DNA from: an uncultured Gammaproteobacteria bacterium
GTDB taxonomy: Bacteria; Pseudomonadota; Gammaproteobacteria; Pseudomonadales; Pseudohongiellaceae
Length of the DNA stretch: 64,000 bases
Direction of reading: 5' to 3'
NCBI GenBank assembly: GCA_913060975.1
Contig: CAJXVC010000005.1
Span: 124,001-188,000, forward strand
The translations under genes were made by a program, and so were the position numbers. Positions 9,154-18,520 of this stretch are shown piece after piece; the stretch's first letter is position 1; every line of letters begins with the position of its first letter. Below the pieces are notes generated by a model that was not told the origin of the DNA, ran no database searches, and was given only the letters and a program-made list of their open reading frames with translations.

Positions 9154-9734
9154 GCCTTCAATTGCTGCAGGGCTTTACCCCGATGGCTGAGTGAATTTTT
9201 GATTTGGGGGCTAAGCTCTGCAGACGAACAATCATGTTGTGGCACATAGAACAGCGGATCATAGCCAAAGCCATTCTCGCCTTGCGGTGCAAACAGGATA
9301 CTGCCCTCCCATGTGCCCTGACAGATCAGCGGCATCGGATCGCGGGTAAAGCGCATATAGACAATGACGCACTGAAATCTGGCCGTGCGCGCTTCGCTTG
9401 GCACTTGCTCCAGTTCTTGCAATAGTTTTGTGTTGTTGTGGGTATCGGCATCAGGCCCTTGCTGTCCCGAGTAGCGTGCTGAATAAATTCCCGGCTCACC
9501 TTGCAAGGCATCAACCTCGATACCGGAGTCATCTGCTATTGCGGGCAGTCCGGTTGCCTCGCACGCGTGCCGTGCCTTGATGAGTGCATTCTCGACAAAG
9601 CTTAATCCGGTTTCCGCCACATCACTCACTGAGAATTGAGATTGTGGCAGTAACTCTACGCCCCAATCGGCCAGGATCGTCTGCAGTTCGGCGAGTTTGC
9701 CAGCGTTGCCACTGGCGAGCACAATCTTGCTCAT
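9132..9734 (-). CDS. rdgB: XTP/dITP pyrophosphatase RdgB
   Basis: A 200-residue Ham1/RdgB-family nucleotide-pool sanitizer that hydrolyses dITP, XTP and related purines to monophosphates. LASGNAGKLAELQ at the N terminus is the nucleotide-binding signature and ADDSGIEVDAL (about 66-76) holds the metal-binding acids. It overlaps metW upstream by four bases and hemW downstream, so the metX-metW-rdgB-hemW-phhB series looks like one operon. Confidence 0.96.
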   Translation of the reverse strand: MSKIVLASGNAGKLAELQTILADWGVELLPQSQFSVSDVAETGLSFVENALIKARHACEATGLPAIADDSGIEVDALQGEPGIYSARYSGQQGPDADTHNNTKLLQELEQVPSEARTARFQCVIVYMRFTRDPMPLICQGTWEGSILFAPQGENGFGYDPLFYVPQHDCSSAELSPQIKNSLSHRGKALQQLKACWHSHR

Positions 9735-10333
9735 GAGGCGTCATTCCGCGTCAGGTGATAAATGGCAATCTCGCCCAGAAAGTTTGGCCAGAAGCGAATA
9801 GCCCAGTTGCCCTGATGTTCAGAGTCCACCACTGTGCGTGCCAGCACTTTGAAATCTTTTTCACGACAGAGCACGTCAAAGTCTTTCACTGTACAGAAGT
9901 GAATGTTGGGTGTGTCGTACCATTCATGGGGCATGAATTTGGAAACCGGCATACGTCCTTTCGAAAGAAGATGCAGGCGACTCTTCCAGTTGCCGAAATT
10001 CGGGAAAGTGACGATGCCGTTCTTGCCAATGCGCATCATGTCGTCGAGTAGCTGTTCCGGCTTGCTGAGGGCCTGAATCGTTTGCGCAAGCAGGACAGTA
10101 TCGAAGCTGTCATCCTGAAAGTTTGACAAGCCGGTGTCCAGATTCTGCTCGAGTACACTGACGCCATTTTCGATACATTGTTCAATATTGGTTTGATCAA
10201 TTTCGAGGCCGATGCCGGTAACGCCTCTTTGCGTCTGCAAATAGTGCAACAGGCTGCCGTCACCGCAACCCAGATCGAGTACCTTGCTCTGAGGTTTGAT
10301 CATGCGCGCAATAATTTCCAGGTCAGGCCGCAT
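9731..10333 (-). CDS. metW: MetW, partner of MetX
   Basis: A 200-residue class I SAM-dependent methyltransferase-like protein. [12 protein letters not shown] is motif I for SAM, and [10 protein letters not shown] is typical of MetW. The chosen start MRPDLEIIA overlaps the metX stop by 11 bases, the arrangement seen in other proteobacteria; an upstream in-frame start lies entirely inside metX. MetW is required with MetX for methionine synthesis in several species and is thought to activate the acyltransferase. Confidence 0.93.
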   Translation of the reverse strand: MRPDLEIIARMIKPQSKVLDLGCGDGSLLHYLQTQRGVTGIGLEIDQTNIEQCIENGVSVLEQNLDTGLSNFQDDSFDTVLLAQTIQALSKPEQLLDDMMRIGKNGIVTFPNFGNWKSRLHLLSKGRMPVSKFMPHEWYDTPNIHFCTVKDFDVLCREKDFKVLARTVVDSEHQGNWAIRFWPNFLGEIAIYHLTRNDAS

Positions 10334-11567
10334 TAGTGACCTCCCTATCTGACTCTGGCTGACTATTCTGCGCTTGAGGAATCTCACCATTCAGCTCGGC
10401 ATGCACGCGATTCATGTAGCGGCTAAACGCCGATACATAGCGTGGTATGGGCAACAAGAACGCGTCATGACCGGAGTCTGATTCGATCTCCAGATACGTC
10501 ACCTGTTTACCTGCCTTGAGCAGGTCGTTGACGATTTCCCGTGAACGTTCCGGCGGGAAGCGCCAATCGGTACTGAAAGACATCAAAAAGAATTTACAAT
10601 GGCTGTTCTCAAAAGCACGGCTGAGATAACCCTCATAGTCCACTGATGGATCGAAGTAGTCCAGCGCCTTGGTCATTAACAGATAAGTGTTGGCATCGAA
10701 GTTTTCCGAGAACCGCTCGCCCTGATAACGCAGATAACTTTCGACCTGAAAGTCAACGTTAAAACCAAAGCTCAATTTACCGGTGCGTAATTCCCGGCCA
10801 AAGTTGGCGCCGCCGAATTCTGGCAGAGACTTGCCAAACTTGGAACGCATAGCGCTGTCGGACAAATAGGTAATGTGGCCAACCATGCGAGCCAGAGTCA
10901 GCCCCTGTTTGGGTGACGTGCCGTGTTCGAGGTAATGACCATTGTGAAAATTCGGGTCGCTGATAATGGAATGACGAGCGACTTCGTTAAAGGCGATGTT
11001 TTGCGCTGAGAGTTTTGGTGCGGCTGCTATACAGACCGCGTGCCCCAGTCGTTCCGGATAACTGATCGACCAACGCAACACTTGCATTCCACCCAGACTG
11101 CCACCAACCACTGCCGCCCATTTCCTGATGCCCAGGCGATCTGACAACATAACCTGACTCTTCACCCAGTCACGCACAGTGACCACAGGGAAATCTGGAC
11201 CGTAGTGTTTGCCGGTTTCCGGATTAATTGACACGGGACCGGTACTACCCGCACAGCCACCCAGGTTATTCAGGCACACCACAAAGAATTTATTGGTATC
11301 AATGGCTTTGCCCGGACCGATACAGGAATCCCACCAGCCGGGCTTTTTGTCGTTCTCACTGTGGTAGCCGGCAACGTGATGATCACCACTGAGGGCATGA
11401 CAGATAAGCACCGCATTACTGCCAGCCGCGTTGAGCTCGCCATAGGTTTCAACCATCAGGTCAAAACTGGAAAGGACTTTACCGCTTCGAAGTTCGAGCG
11501 GTTCGTCGAAATGATAGGACTGTGGCGTGACGATGCCGACCGAGTCCTTGGGCAGTTTCGTACTCAT
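10323..11567 (-). CDS. metX: Homoserine O-acyltransferase MetX
   Basis: A 414-residue alpha/beta hydrolase-fold enzyme acylating homoserine in methionine synthesis. The nucleophile Ser157 is in GGSLGGMQ, and the catalytic His is in the C-terminal [26 protein letters not shown] (102-116) lines the active site. Gammaproteobacterial MetX proteins paired with MetW can use succinyl-CoA rather than acetyl-CoA; I cannot decide which from sequence by eye. The start is the ATG before STKLPKDS; a GTG-like start 12 codons earlier is less likely because the extension has no family match and would overlap yggU. Confidence 0.93.
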   Translation of the reverse strand: MSTKLPKDSVGIVTPQSYHFDEPLELRSGKVLSSFDLMVETYGELNAAGSNAVLICHALSGDHHVAGYHSENDKKPGWWDSCIGPGKAIDTNKFFVVCLNNLGGCAGSTGPVSINPETGKHYGPDFPVVTVRDWVKSQVMLSDRLGIRKWAAVVGGSLGGMQVLRWSISYPERLGHAVCIAAAPKLSAQNIAFNEVARHSIISDPNFHNGHYLEHGTSPKQGLTLARMVGHITYLSDSAMRSKFGKSLPEFGGANFGRELRTGKLSFGFNVDFQVESYLRYQGERFSENFDANTYLLMTKALDYFDPSVDYEGYLSRAFENSHCKFFLMSFSTDWRFPPERSREIVNDLLKAGKQVTYLEIESDSGHDAFLLPIPRYVSAFSRYMNRVHAELNGEIPQAQNSQPESDREVTNAA

Positions 11568-11592
11568 TGTTATTGCTTGGTTACTCTTTCCT

Positions 11593-11865
11593 TTATTGGA
11601 CAAGGTGTGCGGGTAATCTCTCTATACCTTCACACACCAGTGTCTTGCGCCGCGAAGTGTGGCCACTAGCGATAGCGATTGCCGCGGGTTTCAAATTCAA
11701 TTCTTTTGCCAACAGTTTTAATAACGCCGCGTTAGCCTTGCCATCGGTTGGCGCTGCTTTAAGTTTTATTTTTAGCGCATCAGCCAACCAGCCAACGATT
11801 CTGTCTTCACTGGACTTTGGGACAATAACACAGTCCAGCCGCAGCTTCTTTGCCGCACCGGCCAT
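11593..11865 (-). CDS. yggU: DUF167 / YggU family protein
   Basis: A 90-residue small protein of the UPF0235 family. The core [17 protein letters not shown] (about 32-48) is the diagnostic segment. Structures are known for homologues but the function is not. It lies 8 bases after yggT, and the yggS-proC-yggT-yggU order is strongly conserved in gammaproteobacteria. Confidence 0.92.
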   Translation of the reverse strand: MAGAAKKLRLDCVIVPKSSEDRIVGWLADALKIKLKAAPTDGKANAALLKLLAKELNLKPAAIAIASGHTSRRKTLVCEGIERLPAHLVQ

Positions 11866-11873
11866 TATTGGAG

Positions 11874-12470
11874 CTACACGCCCAAAATAATAGGAGCGTA
11901 CTGCTGAATTCCAAAAACCGTATTGAGAAAATTCTGAATTACGCCAATAGCGATGAAGATAAAAATTGGTGAAAAATCCAGTCCGCCCATAGGAGGAATG
12001 ATTTTTCGAACGGGTGCCATCACGGGTTCAGTTAACTGCCAGATCAACATGAGAATAGGGTGCGGATTCATGTTGCCGGAGAACATCATAACAAAAGACA
12101 TGATGATCGAGGCAATCAGGGCAAAATAATAGATGCGAATAATAAACAGCAGTACGCCGATAAAGCCCCAGGTGATGGCTGGGCCGATTGGCGGCACCGA
12201 ATTGGTATAGAGAAAAGCAAGAATGAAAATAGCCAGTATTTCGATGACCAGTGCCAGAATCAGGCTGGAAAAATCGATGCCACGATAGCCGGGAATAAAA
12301 GACCGAAAGATTCTCACCATTGGATCAGTAATTCGAAAAACTGCCTGCGACACCGGATTGTAGAAATCGGCACGTGCCAGTTGTAACAGAAAGCGTAACA
12401 ACACGGCCAGCAAGTATAATCCTGCCAGAGCGTTGAAAATCAGTGCTGCTGAACTACCTATTGCTTCCAT
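11874..12470 (-). CDS. yggT: YggT family integral membrane protein
   Basis: A 198-residue protein with two copies of the YGGT repeat (about 8-80 and 100-190). Each repeat consists of a hydrophobic helix, a loop with a DPxxR/EPVMAPVRK-type motif (TDPMVRIFR and TEPVMAPVRK here), and a second helix. It is an inner-membrane protein linked to osmotic tolerance or membrane organization in some bacteria; the mechanism is unknown. It is encoded between proC and yggU. Confidence 0.93.
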   Translation of the reverse strand: MEAIGSSAALIFNALAGLYLLAVLLRFLLQLARADFYNPVSQAVFRITDPMVRIFRSFIPGYRGIDFSSLILALVIEILAIFILAFLYTNSVPPIGPAITWGFIGVLLFIIRIYYFALIASIIMSFVMMFSGNMNPHPILMLIWQLTEPVMAPVRKIIPPMGGLDFSPIFIFIAIGVIQNFLNTVFGIQQYAPIILGV

Positions 12471-12524
12471 AACTCACTCTCTTGATTGTAATGCTTGCCC
12501 GGATCTGTTTCTTGATCCTTGCAG

Positions 12525-13343
12525 TTAGTCTTTGTCTGATTCCTGCGCCAATTCGATTGACCTGTCACGGGCAGCATGTAAAGACGCTTCTACGAGCTGG
12601 CGTAAATGCCCAGCCTCGAAAGTATTAATGGCGCGTTCTGTTGTGCCGCCGGGAGATGTGACCCGGCGCCGCAATTCGTCCAACGCCACGTCGCTGTCCT
12701 GCGCTAATGCACTGGCACCCGATGCTGTTTGTAGCACCAATTTTCGGGCCAGATCTGCCGGCAACCCCATTTCTTGCGCCGTATTCTGCATCGCTTCCAT
12801 GAACAGGAAAAAATAGGCCGGGCCACTACCTGATACGGCTGTAACGAGATCCAGATCAGCTTCGCTATCGACCCAGGCACTGAGGCCAACAGCATCCAAT
12901 AGCTGCTGTGCTGTCGTACGCTGGTGATCGGATACATTGTCGTTGGCATACAAGCCACTCGCACCTTGACCGACCAGTGCCGGCGTATTGGGCATACAGC
13001 GCACAATCGCGGCTGCTTCGCCAAGCCAGTTGCCAAGCTGAGGCAGTGTAATGCCGGCAGCCACTGAGACAAACAACGGATTCTGTGGGCCGTGATTGAG
13101 AGCGCGGCAAACCGATTCCATGACTTGTGGTTTGACGGCCAATACTATGACCTCGCAATGGCTGGCGATCTGCTCACTGCTGGTTGCCTGAATGCCGCAT
13201 TCGGCGGCGAGTTCAGCTAATTTGTCTGAATCAATATCGGCGATGTGGATGGTGTTGGCCGGGGTGCCTTTGGCAATCAAGCCTCGCACCAGGCTTCCGG
13301 CCATGTTCCCTGCACCGATAAAGCCTATGCTGTTTGCTTGCAA
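12525..13343 (-). CDS. proC: Pyrroline-5-carboxylate reductase
   Basis: A 272-residue NAD(P)H-dependent enzyme for the last step of proline synthesis. The N-terminal GFIGAGNMAGSLVRGL is the Rossmann dinucleotide site, and the C-terminal part includes the PGGTTERAI family signature near residue 231. Its length and its place between yggS and yggT match orthologues. Confidence 0.97.
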   Translation of the reverse strand: MQANSIGFIGAGNMAGSLVRGLIAKGTPANTIHIADIDSDKLAELAAECGIQATSSEQIASHCEVIVLAVKPQVMESVCRALNHGPQNPLFVSVAAGITLPQLGNWLGEAAAIVRCMPNTPALVGQGASGLYANDNVSDHQRTTAQQLLDAVGLSAWVDSEADLDLVTAVSGSGPAYFFLFMEAMQNTAQEMGLPADLARKLVLQTASGASALAQDSDVALDELRRRVTSPGGTTERAINTFEAGHLRQLVEASLHAARDRSIELAQESDKD

Positions 13344-13443
13344 AGCTTCTCCTTGCTTGAGTACCCGGAAATCAAGGCCATTATTCTAGCGCAATCACTG
13401 CTATCAGGATAATCACAATTGCAGGGGGAGCGAGACGGGATTT

Positions 13444-14127
13444 CTAGTCCCGACTACCAAACAGCGCAGTCCCCAGCCGTACTATAGTAGAGCCTTCGGC
13501 AATCGCTGCCGCAAAGTCGCCACTCATGCCCATAGAGAGTGTGTCGATGCCAGGCAAGCGCGATTGCAGCTCGCGGTACGCCTCGGCCAATGGACGAAAG
13601 CTGTTGCGTTGCTCTTCCAGTCCGGAAAGCGGCGCCGGTATGGCCATCAAGCCACGCAGCTGCAGCCCCGGCAGGTCGGCGACTGTTTGGCAAAGAGCGA
13701 TACTGTCTTTCAGAGTTGTACCGGATTTGCTCGCTTCGGCAGAGAGATTGACCTGTACGCAGACATTGAGAGGCGGTAGTGAGTCGGGTCTCTGCTCACT
13801 GAGCCGGCGCGCAATCTTTTCCCGGTCCACACTCTCAACCCAATCAAAATGCTCGGCGATAGCTTTGGTCTTGTTACTCTGAATGGGGCCGATAAAATGC
13901 CACTGGCACTCCAGATCACTCAGTGCTGCAATTTTCTCCAGTGCTTCTTGCACATAGTTTTCACCAAAGTCGCGCTGACCTGCAGCTACCGCCGCTCTGA
14001 TTTTTTCCATGGACTGCTTTTTGCTCACAGCAAGTAATTGCACGGACTGCTCTGCACGCGAGTATTGCCGTTCAAGCGCGCGGATCTGTTGGCGAATCAA
14101 TTCGAGGTTTTTTGTTACGTCGGTCAC
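13444..14127 (-). CDS. yggS: PLP homeostasis protein (YggS/PLPBP)
   Basis: A 227-residue fold-type III PLP-binding protein without known catalysis that buffers pyridoxal phosphate. The cofactor lysine is Lys36 in LLAVSKKQS, and GENYVQE follows in the usual place. SMGMSGDF near residue 192 and GTALFGSR at the C terminus bind the PLP phosphate. It is divergent from pilT, a classical pairing in Pseudomonas-like genomes. Confidence 0.96.
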   Translation of the reverse strand: MTDVTKNLELIRQQIRALERQYSRAEQSVQLLAVSKKQSMEKIRAAVAAGQRDFGENYVQEALEKIAALSDLECQWHFIGPIQSNKTKAIAEHFDWVESVDREKIARRLSEQRPDSLPPLNVCVQVNLSAEASKSGTTLKDSIALCQTVADLPGLQLRGLMAIPAPLSGLEEQRNSFRPLAEAYRELQSRLPGIDTLSMGMSGDFAAAIAEGSTIVRLGTALFGSRD

Positions 14128-14269
14128 GCTCTGAGCCTAGGTTGCGCTGGGATATTAATTACAGGAAAGGTACTATAGGAAAGCTTCTGGCTAATGGCCA
14201 GCGCAGAATTATTGGCATGGAAGCGATTATTCATCACTGCTGTTATAAGCAAGATAAAAGGTAGCGTAG

Positions 14270-15304
14270 ATGGACATTACAGAACTGCTTGGATTCAGTG
14301 TTAAACAAGGCGCCTCGGATCTACACATCACCGCCGGTATGCCGCCACTGATTCGTGTCGATGGCGATATTCGTCGCATTAACATCCCGGAAATGGATCA
14401 TAAAGAAGTGCATGCACTGATTTATGAAATCATGAATGACAAGCAGCGCAAAGATTACGAGGAGTTTCTGGAAACCGACTTCTCGTTTGAAGTGCCAGGT
14501 CTGGCTCGTTTTCGTGTTAATGCGTTTATTCAGAATCGCGGCGCTGCAGCGGTCTTTCGAACCATTCCCTCGAAAGTATTGTCCATGGAGCAACTGGGCA
14601 TGGGTGACGTCTTTCGCAAGATAGCCGATGTGCCGCGCGGGCTGGTCGCCGTCACCGGGCCTACCGGTTCAGGTAAAAGTACCACGCTGGCAGCCATGGT
14701 CGACTACATTAATGATACGAAGTACGAACACATTCTGACCATCGAAGACCCGATCGAATTTGTCCACCAGAGTAAAAAGTGCCTGGTAAACCAGCGCGAA
14801 GTGCACCGCGATACACACGGTTTCAATGAAGCTTTGCGTTCGGCGTTGCGTGAAGACCCGGATATTATCCTTGTTGGTGAGCTGCGCGATCTGGAAACTA
14901 TTCGCCTGGCCCTGACTGCTGCGGAGACCGGGCATCTGGTATTCGGTACATTGCACACCACATCTGCAGCAAAAACTATTGACCGTGTTATTGACGTCTT
15001 CCCGGCCGCAGAGAAAGACATGGTGCGTTCCATGTTGTCGGAATCTCTGCAGGCCGTAATCTCGCAGACCTTGTTAAAGAAGCCAGGCGGTGGCCGGATA
15101 GCTGCACATGAAATAATGATCGGCACTCCGGCGATTCGCAACCTGATTCGCGAAGACAAAGTGGCGCAGATGTATTCAGCTATTCAGACTGGTGCCGGCT
15201 CAGGCATGCAGACTTTGGATCAGTGCTTGAAAGAGCTGGTATCGAAAGGGCTCGTTTCTCGTGCAGATGCTCGTTTGAAAGCAAAGATGCCTGAGAATTT
15301 CTAA
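14270..15304 (+). CDS. pilT: Type IV pilus retraction ATPase PilT
   Basis: A 344-residue hexameric motor ATPase at the inner-membrane base of the type IV pilus, driving pilus retraction, twitching and DNA uptake. The Walker A motif GPTGSGKST is at 130-138; the Asp-box ILTIEDPIEF, the Walker B GELRD and the His-box GHLVFGTLHT follow in order. The C-terminal AIRNLIREDK motif is diagnostic of PilT rather than PilB. No pilU follows directly; the next gene is convergent ruvX, 19 bases away. Confidence 0.97.
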   Translation: MDITELLGFSVKQGASDLHITAGMPPLIRVDGDIRRINIPEMDHKEVHALIYEIMNDKQRKDYEEFLETDFSFEVPGLARFRVNAFIQNRGAAAVFRTIPSKVLSMEQLGMGDVFRKIADVPRGLVAVTGPTGSGKSTTLAAMVDYINDTKYEHILTIEDPIEFVHQSKKCLVNQREVHRDTHGFNEALRSALREDPDIILVGELRDLETIRLALTAAETGHLVFGTLHTTSAAKTIDRVIDVFPAAEKDMVRSMLSESLQAVISQTLLKKPGGGRIAAHEIMIGTPAIRNLIREDKVAQMYSAIQTGAGSGMQTLDQCLKELVSKGLVSRADARLKAKMPENF

Positions 15305-15323
15305 GTAATGCCAATTGGCACTT

Positions 15324-15806
15324 TTAAGAATCTTGCGCTGAGCTTCTCTGCGCGAGTCCACTGAACCAGTTTTCGAGAATAATCTGAGCCGCGATGTGGT
15401 CGATCGCGGTTTCCTTGTTGCCGCCATTTTTCTGCACGCATTGCTCGATCGCTTCTTGCGATGACAGCCGCTCATCCATTCCAAAAACCGGCAAATGAAA
15501 GCGACCGTTCAGGCGATTGCCAAACTTGACGGCTCTGGTCAGTAGCTCACTTGTGCTGCCGTCCAGATTAAAAGGCATACCCACCACGAACACATCCGGC
15601 GCCCAGTTATTAATCAGCTCTTGAATCTGTGCCCAGTCAGGAATGCCGTCCCGTGCCTTGAGCACACTAACTGGCTGGGCGCTACCGCTGACCGACTGGC
15701 CAAAGGCGACACCGATCCGCTGTGTTCCGTAATCAAAGGCCAGGGCCTTCAACGCCTTGTCGATACGATGAGGAAACAGTGGCAGAAGAGAGGGAGAGTC
15801 GGACAT
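15324..15806 (-). CDS. ruvX: RuvX/YqgF RNase H-fold nuclease
   Basis: A 160-residue YqgF-family protein, with the first acidic residue in ALAFDYGTQRIGVA and the later DERLSS and AAQIILENW segments. It has been described as a putative Holliday junction resolvase and as a 16S rRNA maturation factor; the latter role is better supported in recent work. The N terminus carries about 18 extra residues compared with short homologues. It is the last gene of the gshB-tonB-yqgE-ruvX series. Confidence 0.93.
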   Translation of the reverse strand: MSDSPSLLPLFPHRIDKALKALAFDYGTQRIGVAFGQSVSGSAQPVSVLKARDGIPDWAQIQELINNWAPDVFVVGMPFNLDGSTSELLTRAVKFGNRLNGRFHLPVFGMDERLSSQEAIEQCVQKNGGNKETAIDHIAAQIILENWFSGLAQRSSAQDS

Positions 15807-15829
15807 GGTTGCCTGGCAGTGCGCCTGAT

Positions 15830-16408
15830 TCAGGAGTGGCCAGCTTCAGGGGATATCTGCTGCAGATCGATACCAAGCAAGGCTGCGGCTGCGTTGGCCT
15901 TGCTGGCGTAATCAGTGGAGAACAGCAGATCGATGTTTGCCGGGGTAGTGAGCCAGGCGTTCTCGCTAATTTCCTGTTCCAGTTGTCCGGCATCCCAGCC
16001 GGCACAACCCAATGCGACGAGATAATTCTCTGGTCCTTTACCGGCGGCGATATCCTGCAAGATGGTTCGCGACGTACACACACTGATATCGGGGGTGACG
16101 GCTATCGAGGATTCCCAGTCGCTATTGGAGTCGTGAATAATAAAACCCTTGTCACGTTCCACGGGGCCGCCAGCCAGGACATGTTGGCTGCGGAACATAC
16201 CTTCACCCATTGAGCAGACAATATCCAGTTCGTCGAAGATATCAGCGACACAGGCTTGCAGGGGTTTATTGATGATGATGCCTAGCGCGCCTTCCTCATT
16301 GTGTTTCCACAAATAGGTGACGGTATGGGCGAAATAGGAGTCCGTTAACTGCGGCATGGCAATCAAGAACTGGTTTTCCAGGTAGCCGGTGGTCGCTTGC
16401 GTACTCAT
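15830..16408 (-). CDS. yqgE: YqgE/AlgH family protein
   Basis: A 192-residue UPF0301 protein: NQFLIAMPQLTDSYF at the N terminus and LGCAGWDAGQLEQEI near 135-149 are family hallmarks. Despite the name AlgH (linked to alginate regulation in Pseudomonas), its biochemical function is unknown. It lies 23 bases upstream of ruvX, the usual arrangement. Confidence 0.94.
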   Translation of the reverse strand: MSTQATTGYLENQFLIAMPQLTDSYFAHTVTYLWKHNEEGALGIIINKPLQACVADIFDELDIVCSMGEGMFRSQHVLAGGPVERDKGFIIHDSNSDWESSIAVTPDISVCTSRTILQDIAAGKGPENYLVALGCAGWDAGQLEQEISENAWLTTPANIDLLFSTDYASKANAAAALLGIDLQQISPEAGHS

Positions 16409-16429
16409 GACAATGCCTGACCTGGCGGT

Positions 16430-17317
16430 CTAGTAACTGGTTAGGGAGTTGCCCTCGTGGAAACGCCAGGTGCGAATGATTTCCAGTATATCAGCTTCTG
16501 CACGCATTGCCTCGGGAAAGGGTTCAAAGGGTGCGGCCATGTTGACAATCTCAATAGCGGCCTGATCCAGCACACTCTCACCGGATGATTGCAGAATTTC
16601 GACATTCTCCAGAGTGCCGTCCGGGCGAATGGCGACCAGCATGCGCAGGCTGCCGTATATTTGGCCTCGCCGTGCTGCTTCGGGATAGTTTACATTGCCA
16701 ACTGCTTCGATGCGCCGGCGCCAACTATCCAAATAGAATGCGTCCTGACTCTTTTGTGTCGATGCGGATGAAATCGTATAACGACGTGGACGCTTGGCAA
16801 AGGCTTCGCGGCGGCGATCGAGTTGCGCCTGCAAGCTGGCAATCGCCATGCTGAGATCTTGCGATGAGCTTTCTTCTGTCAGTGGCTGTTCTTGTTCCGA
16901 TTCGACTTCTTCCAATTGCTGGCTAATGTCGTCACCGTCAGTGAAAGTGGAGAGAACTTCGGTGTTCTGCAATTCAACTTCGTTGACGACGCGGGGTGCT
17001 TGCGGAATCGGCAGCACTTCCTCGATGCTGTCTGCGCTGAAGTCAGATTCAAACGGTGTGCTGGGCGCGACCGCTTCATCGAGTACGCCACTGCCTAATT
17101 GATTTTCCTGGGCCAGAAAATCAGCCTCATCAGGTGCCAATTCGCTGCGGTATTGGGCCAGTGTAATCTCCATGGCAGGCTGGCTACTGAGTTCTTCCAG
17201 GTAGGTAAAGCCCACGCCAAGGATGAGAATGGCATGGGCACACACCGACAGAAACACGGTAAAGCCGAACCGCTCATTGCTCAGTTCCTGACTTTGATTC
17301 TGGTCTTCAGTTGCCAT
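16430..17317 (-). CDS. tonB: TonB-like energy transducer with acidic linker
   Basis: A 295-residue inner-membrane protein with a cytoplasmic N terminus, one membrane helix (about 18-40), a long periplasmic linker, and a C-terminal TonB domain (about 205-290: YPEAARRGQIYGSLRM, ILQSSGESVLDQAAIEIV). TonB proteins couple the proton-motive force through ExbB/ExbD to outer-membrane transporters. Unusually, the linker is Glu/Asp/Ser/Gln-rich, with little of the Pro-Lys/Pro-Glu repetition of classical TonB. No exbB or exbD is nearby. Its position between gshB and yqgE is standard for this TonB paralogue in pseudomonads, so it may not be the main siderophore TonB. Confidence 0.85.
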   Translation of the reverse strand: MATEDQNQSQELSNERFGFTVFLSVCAHAILILGVGFTYLEELSSQPAMEITLAQYRSELAPDEADFLAQENQLGSGVLDEAVAPSTPFESDFSADSIEEVLPIPQAPRVVNEVELQNTEVLSTFTDGDDISQQLEEVESEQEQPLTEESSSQDLSMAIASLQAQLDRRREAFAKRPRRYTISSASTQKSQDAFYLDSWRRRIEAVGNVNYPEAARRGQIYGSLRMLVAIRPDGTLENVEILQSSGESVLDQAAIEIVNMAAPFEPFPEAMRAEADILEIIRTWRFHEGNSLTSY

Positions 17318-17378
17318 AACGCGTCTGCTCTTTGCGGCTACTGGTCGCGGCTGCCCGTGGCTGCTTGGCCGGTCGGGC

Positions 17379-18326
17379 CTAGCTCAATCGCTTCTCGATA
17401 CATTTCATTAAATCGCCTGCAATATCAAGGCCCTGATCGCGGTCGATCTCGCGTACACAAGTGGGGCTGGTAACATTGATCTCGGTGAGATAATCGCCAA
17501 TCACATCGATACCCACGAAGAGTAGCCCTTTTTCGCGCAAGCTCGGACCGATCTGTTCACAAATCCAGCGATCGCGGTCGCTGAGTGGCTGTGTGACACC
17601 ACGGCCACCGGCAGCGAGATTACCGCGACCTTCGCCGACAGCCGGTATGCGCGCCAATGCAAAAGGCACTGGTTCGCCGTCAATCATGAGGATGCGCTTG
17701 TCGCCATCGACAATCTCGGGAATATAGCGCTGCGCCATGATCGGCCGCGTGCCGCCCAGAGTCAGAGTCTCGATGATTACGCTCAAATTGGAATCACCCG
17801 GTGTTACCCGGAATATGGCGGAGCCACCCATGCCATCCAAAGGCTTATATATAACGTCTTCGTGCTCAACGTAGAATGCCTTGAGTTTTTTTGCATTGGC
17901 GGAGACCAGCAGCGGCGGGCAGCACTGGGGAAAGTGGGTGGCAAAGATCTTCTCGTTACAGTCCCGCAAGCTCTGCGGCTTGTTCACAATCAGCGTGCCT
18001 TCGCGCTCGGCCTGTTCCAGCATGTAAGTGGCATAGATGTAGTCCATATTGAAGGGCGGGTCTTTGCGCATGAGGATGACATCCAGATCGGACAGAGCCA
18101 GATCTTGTACTTCGCCAGCTTCATACCAGCCATTCGGATCGTCTTTCACTGTGACTGTGCGGCTTAGCCCCCGGGCCTTGCCTTTGTCCAGATACAGATC
18201 CGCTTGCTGCATATAGTGCAGCTCCCAGCCTTTGGCCTGAGCGGCCAGCAACATGGCCAGCGTGGTATCTTTTTTGACGACAATGGACTCGATCGGGTCC
18301 ATGACTACACCAAGTTTTACGGTCAT
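17379..18326 (-). CDS. gshB: Glutathione synthetase
   Basis: A 315-residue ATP-grasp ligase adding glycine to gamma-glutamylcysteine. The N terminus KLGVVMDPIESI and the motifs VYKPLDGMGG-like YKPLDGMGGSAIF and INVTSPTCVREID are typical of proteobacterial GshB. It works with gshA, which is 34 kb away in this window. Divergent from the polysaccharide block. Confidence 0.97.
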   Translation of the reverse strand: MTVKLGVVMDPIESIVVKKDTTLAMLLAAQAKGWELHYMQQADLYLDKGKARGLSRTVTVKDDPNGWYEAGEVQDLALSDLDVILMRKDPPFNMDYIYATYMLEQAEREGTLIVNKPQSLRDCNEKIFATHFPQCCPPLLVSANAKKLKAFYVEHEDVIYKPLDGMGGSAIFRVTPGDSNLSVIIETLTLGGTRPIMAQRYIPEIVDGDKRILMIDGEPVPFALARIPAVGEGRGNLAAGGRGVTQPLSDRDRWICEQIGPSLREKGLLFVGIDVIGDYLTEINVTSPTCVREIDRDQGLDIAGDLMKCIEKRLS

Positions 18327-18485
18327 GTTTGAATTCCTGAACGGGACAATTACTGGGGGGACTGCTGTTTACGGGGCTTATAGCCCGATAGAGGCGGGCA
18401 TAGTAGCTTATTTTGGGGGTAGAAGCGACGTGATCAGAAGCACACGATAAGGCGGTTGCCAGTCTGCATTAGGCAGCAAAGTGTT

Positions 18486-18491
18486 TATAAT
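18486..18491 (+). promoter_or_regulatory. -10 box candidate for the glycosyltransferase block
   Basis: A perfect TATAAT lies 30 bases before the GTG start of the membrane protein gene. The hexamer 17 bases upstream (TCTGCA) matches the -35 consensus at only three positions, so the promoter would need an activator or be weak. Confidence 0.4.
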
Positions 18492-18520
18492 AGCCGCGGT
18501 TTTTTAGCAGCAGAGATACC

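Noticed and set aside
14212..14230. Sigma-54-like TTGGCAT upstream of pilT
   Set aside because: The second element (TTGC) is absent at the required distance.
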